From Fibrobacterota bacterium (GTDB lineage: Bacteria > Fibrobacterota > Chitinivibrionia > Chitinivibrionales > Chitinispirillaceae), in contig JAEYNR010000057.1 of the NCBI GenBank assembly GCA_023412475.1, forward strand, positions 1 to 64,000: a stretch of 64,000 nt of DNA. The letters are read 5' to 3'. How positions within the stretch are numbered: the first letter of the stretch is position 1; each line of letters begins with the position of its first letter. Below are positions 61,753 through 64,000 of this stretch, piece by piece. A model generated the notes under the pieces. It searched no databases. It worked only from the letters and a program-made list of their open reading frames with translations, and had not been told where the DNA came from. Both the position numbers and the translations under genes were made by a program.

Positions 61753-62727
61753 ATGCAGCTTGATATTAAAAACATCTCCGCATCTTTTCTTCTAAGGGGC
61801 TCTGTTGTACATGCAGTCAGAGATGTATCGCTGAATATTTCTGATGGCGAAACTGTGGGAATAGTCGGTGAATCCGGTTCCGGCAAAACGGTTCTTTCGC
61901 TCTCGCTCCTGCGACTTGTGCCCACTCCCCCTGCAGTGGTGAAAGGAAATGCATTATTTGGTTCTCTTGATCTTATAAACTGTCCAGATCGCGACATAAG
62001 ATCGATAAGAGGAAACCGTATCAGCATGATTTTTCAGGATCCATTAAGCTCTTTTAATCCATACCTGCGTCTCTCAGATCAATTGACAGAACCTCTTCTC
62101 TGTCATCAGAACATCACCCGCAAAGAAGCTCTTGACATCTCGATCAATATGCTCTCTGAGACCGGCATAACAGAACCTCAGAAAAAGATTCATTGCTATC
62201 CACATCAGTTCTCAGGAGGAATGCTTCAGCGGGCAATGATCGCCATGGCCCTGGTCACCAAACCAGGGATACTTATTGCCGATGAACCCACAACAGCACT
62301 TGATGTCACCACTCAGGCACAGATCCTCAGCCTCCTCAAAGCTCTTCAACAGCAATATTCAATGTCTATTATCTTCATTACTCACAATCTCGGAATCGTG
62401 GCAGGGTTCTGCGACAAGGTTCATGTAATGTACGCAGGAATGATTCTGGAATCTGCAGATACAGTATCACTTTTTAAAAACACTGCACACCCATATACTA
62501 AAGCTCTGATCCGCAGTGTCCCTTCACTTCATTGTACCGCTGAGAAGCTTTATGTTATCGGAGGTCCTCCATACGATCCATCACAACCGATAAAAGGTTG
62601 TCCATTTGCTCCCAGATGCGAATTTGGAGTGGCGCAATGTTTCCAAGAGAAGATGGAGCTTACAGAAGTTACTCCGGAACACTTTACCTGTTGTGCCAGA
62701 ATCAAAAAAGGAGAGATCTCCTTATGA
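61753..62727 (+). CDS. oppD: Oligopeptide ABC transporter ATPase, OppD type
   Basis: A 324-residue ABC ATPase. Walker A GESGSGKTVLSL, Q loop MIFQDPLSSFNPYL, signature FSGGMLQRAMIAMAL, Walker B ILIADEPTTALDVTTQ, and switch His in FITHNLGIV are all intact. The C-terminal oligopeptide-transport domain has HPYTKALIRSVPSL, GCPFAPRCEFGVAQC with cysteines that may bind a cluster as in some OppD/DppD proteins. It starts three bases after oppC and overlaps the start of oppF. Confidence 0.95.
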   Translation: MQLDIKNISASFLLRGSVVHAVRDVSLNISDGETVGIVGESGSGKTVLSLSLLRLVPTPPAVVKGNALFGSLDLINCPDRDIRSIRGNRISMIFQDPLSSFNPYLRLSDQLTEPLLCHQNITRKEALDISINMLSETGITEPQKKIHCYPHQFSGGMLQRAMIAMALVTKPGILIADEPTTALDVTTQAQILSLLKALQQQYSMSIIFITHNLGIVAGFCDKVHVMYAGMILESADTVSLFKNTAHPYTKALIRSVPSLHCTAEKLYVIGGPPYDPSQPIKGCPFAPRCEFGVAQCFQEKMELTEVTPEHFTCCARIKKGEISL

Positions 62728-63677
62728 ACAGTGATAATCTTCTGAAAATAAAGGATCTCTCAGTTATTTTTGGTGAGAGTAATCGTAAAAAAAAGGGTAA
62801 CAAAGCAGTTAATAATGTTAGTTTCACTCTTAAAAAAGGTGAAACCCTGGGACTGGTTGGTGAATCCGGATGCGGGAAAACTACTCTTGGAAGAACCATA
62901 ATCCGGTTGCAGAAAGAAAACAGCGGAAATGTTTTTCTCAATGGTGTTGACCTCTGCAGCCTTGGTCCGGCCCGGCTCAGGCCTTTGCGCAGACAGATGC
63001 AGATGATCTTTCAGAATCCTTACTCATCGCTTAATCCCAGGATGACAGCACTGGAGATAATAGCAGAACCTTTTGCCGTGAAACTTTCCAGAGAACAGAA
63101 AATCGAGCGTGTCAGAAAACTGATGGTGCAAAGCGGACTTGATCCGGAAATGATGCGTAAGTTTCCTCATGAGTTTTCTGGAGGGCAGCGCCAGCGTATA
63201 GCCATAGCCAGAGCAGTTGCTGCAGACCCGACACTTATTATTGCTGATGAACCGGTTTCATCGCTGGATGTTTCTGTTCAGGCTCAGATCTTAAATGTAC
63301 TAAAAAGCCTCAGAGACTCTCTTTCTTTAACCATGCTGTTTATCTCTCATGATCTTTCGGTGGTAAGATACATTTCTCAGAGAGTTGCAGTTATGTACCG
63401 TGGAGCAATTGTTGAGATCGGAAAGACCGAAGATCTCTTTAGTAATCCCTGTCACCCCTATACCAGAGCATTACTTAATGCGGTGCCGGTGATTGATCCG
63501 GAAAAAAAGATTTACCAGTTTAAATCGGTACAGGTAAGCGATTGGAATTCTTTAGAGAATTGCGGATGTCCTTTTTTCAACCGGTGTTTGAGATGTAAAG
63601 ATGAGTGCAGATTAGAAGTTCCGAAACTATGCCCTTGTGATGAAGAGGGACATTATTGTGCGTGTGTGAATATTTGA
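62724..63677 (+). CDS. oppF: Oligopeptide ABC transporter ATPase, OppF type
   Basis: A 317-residue ABC ATPase. Walker A is GESGCGKTTLGRTI, the Q loop MIFQNPYSSLNPRM, signature FSGGQRQRIAIARAV, Walker B LIIADEPVSSLDVSVQ and the switch FISHDLSVVRY. The C-terminal part HPYTRALLNAVPVIDP and GCPFFNRCLRCKDECR is also of the family. ATG 62724 lies in the oppD stop (ATGA); AAGGAGAG precedes it by about seven bases. With it the operon is complete: oppABCDF. Confidence 0.95.
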   Translation: MNSDNLLKIKDLSVIFGESNRKKKGNKAVNNVSFTLKKGETLGLVGESGCGKTTLGRTIIRLQKENSGNVFLNGVDLCSLGPARLRPLRRQMQMIFQNPYSSLNPRMTALEIIAEPFAVKLSREQKIERVRKLMVQSGLDPEMMRKFPHEFSGGQRQRIAIARAVAADPTLIIADEPVSSLDVSVQAQILNVLKSLRDSLSLTMLFISHDLSVVRYISQRVAVMYRGAIVEIGKTEDLFSNPCHPYTRALLNAVPVIDPEKKIYQFKSVQVSDWNSLENCGCPFFNRCLRCKDECRLEVPKLCPCDEEGHYCACVNI

Positions 63678-64000
63678 CAGTTCCTTTTGTTGTTTTAAAT
63701 GCCGAAGGCCTTTCGAAGACTTAATAATCAACTATCGATAAACCAGAAAAAACGTTTCATCAATCTTTGATGTTGTTGTCCTTTTTTCTACGCTTCCCAC
63801 GTCTTTCACATATATATATGCAGCACAACACTCCCATTGCTCACTGACAAGTAGAGAGCATTTATAGCCAGCCTTTCCTGCCTAACGCTTATTGAGAAAA
63901 AACCCTCCACAGATCCGGCAAAACCTTCAAAAAGCCAGACTTTCAAGGTTGGCTGTACCTCTAATCGTCGATTAAGCCGTCAAAATCATGCCGGTAAAAG
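63678..64000. other. Right edge, no gene seen
   Basis: About 320 bases after the opp operon. A short near-palindrome CCGAAGGCCTTTCG is at about 63702, without a T run, so it is at best a weak terminator. No open frame with a start signal or motif is seen. Confidence 0.5.

Overview
The window looks like chromosomal DNA from a member of the Fibrobacterota (FCB group), moderately AT-rich. The clearest pointer is a 1237-residue exported protein with a fibro-slime domain (7030-10743). Other pointers are a 2441-residue multi-domain exported protein with a C-terminal FlgD-like/sorting-type module, a 1138-residue invasin-like protein, and heavy use of GTG/TTG starts behind AGGAGG-type ribosome binding sites. 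No species name can be fixed from the sequence alone. Apart from one tRNA-Leu there are no RNA genes, and no phage, IS element or CRISPR array is visible.

Layout. 1-790 is a decayed edge with a frameshifted YgjP-like metallopeptidase remnant. 791-12035 is a minus-strand run: small barrel protein, hisG, ferredoxin-fused etfA with etfB, a CNNM/CorC membrane protein, ybeY, the fibro-slime protein and amrS. 12262-13871 holds a DUF2795 protein, a response regulator and an Fpg/Nei glycosylase. 14114-21439 is the giant exported protein. 21659-27254 is a compact plus-strand cluster: PHP hydrolase, two UbiA-family prenyltransferases, a tetratricopeptide-like protein, a 59-residue ferredoxin and a geranylgeranyl-reductase-like flavoprotein. 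It is a candidate isoprenoid or archaeal-type ether lipid pathway. 27384-29179 is HDOD-CheX-CheY behind a near-consensus promoter. 29310-34577 (minus) carries a GH25 muramidase, a tetratricopeptide membrane protein, a small exported protein, gph, rluB and a DUF512 radical-SAM protein. 34701-39156 has a promoter, a structured leader with a terminator-like hairpin, the invasin-like protein and an outer-membrane-type protein. 39200-41905 has three regulators (receiver, receiver-ATPase fusion, membrane-STAS). 41902-49311 is housekeeping: tsaD, a tiny membrane protein, ftsY, two HDOD proteins, mtaB, mutL and tRNA-Leu(CAG).

49402-58341 is the accessory part. It holds two NmrA-like reductases, a NucS-like nuclease relative with an altered active site, an SRPBCC protein, a lipocalin, a frameshifted zinc-metallopeptidase gene and a fusion of a uridine-kinase-like P-loop domain to a DapA-family aldolase. 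It also holds a 300-bp non-coding region dense in hairpins, a PIN-domain toxin with a small downstream partner and a perfect palindrome in its promoter region, and a deleted, frameshifted MFS transporter. 58342-63677 is a complete oppABCDF operon; the last 323 bases show no gene.

The most unusual items are the kinase-aldolase fusion, the UbiA/UbiA/ferredoxin/reductase cluster, the structured leader before the invasin-like gene, the toxin-first PIN pair and the hairpin-rich region beside it. All functional statements rest on motifs read by eye; no database search was run.
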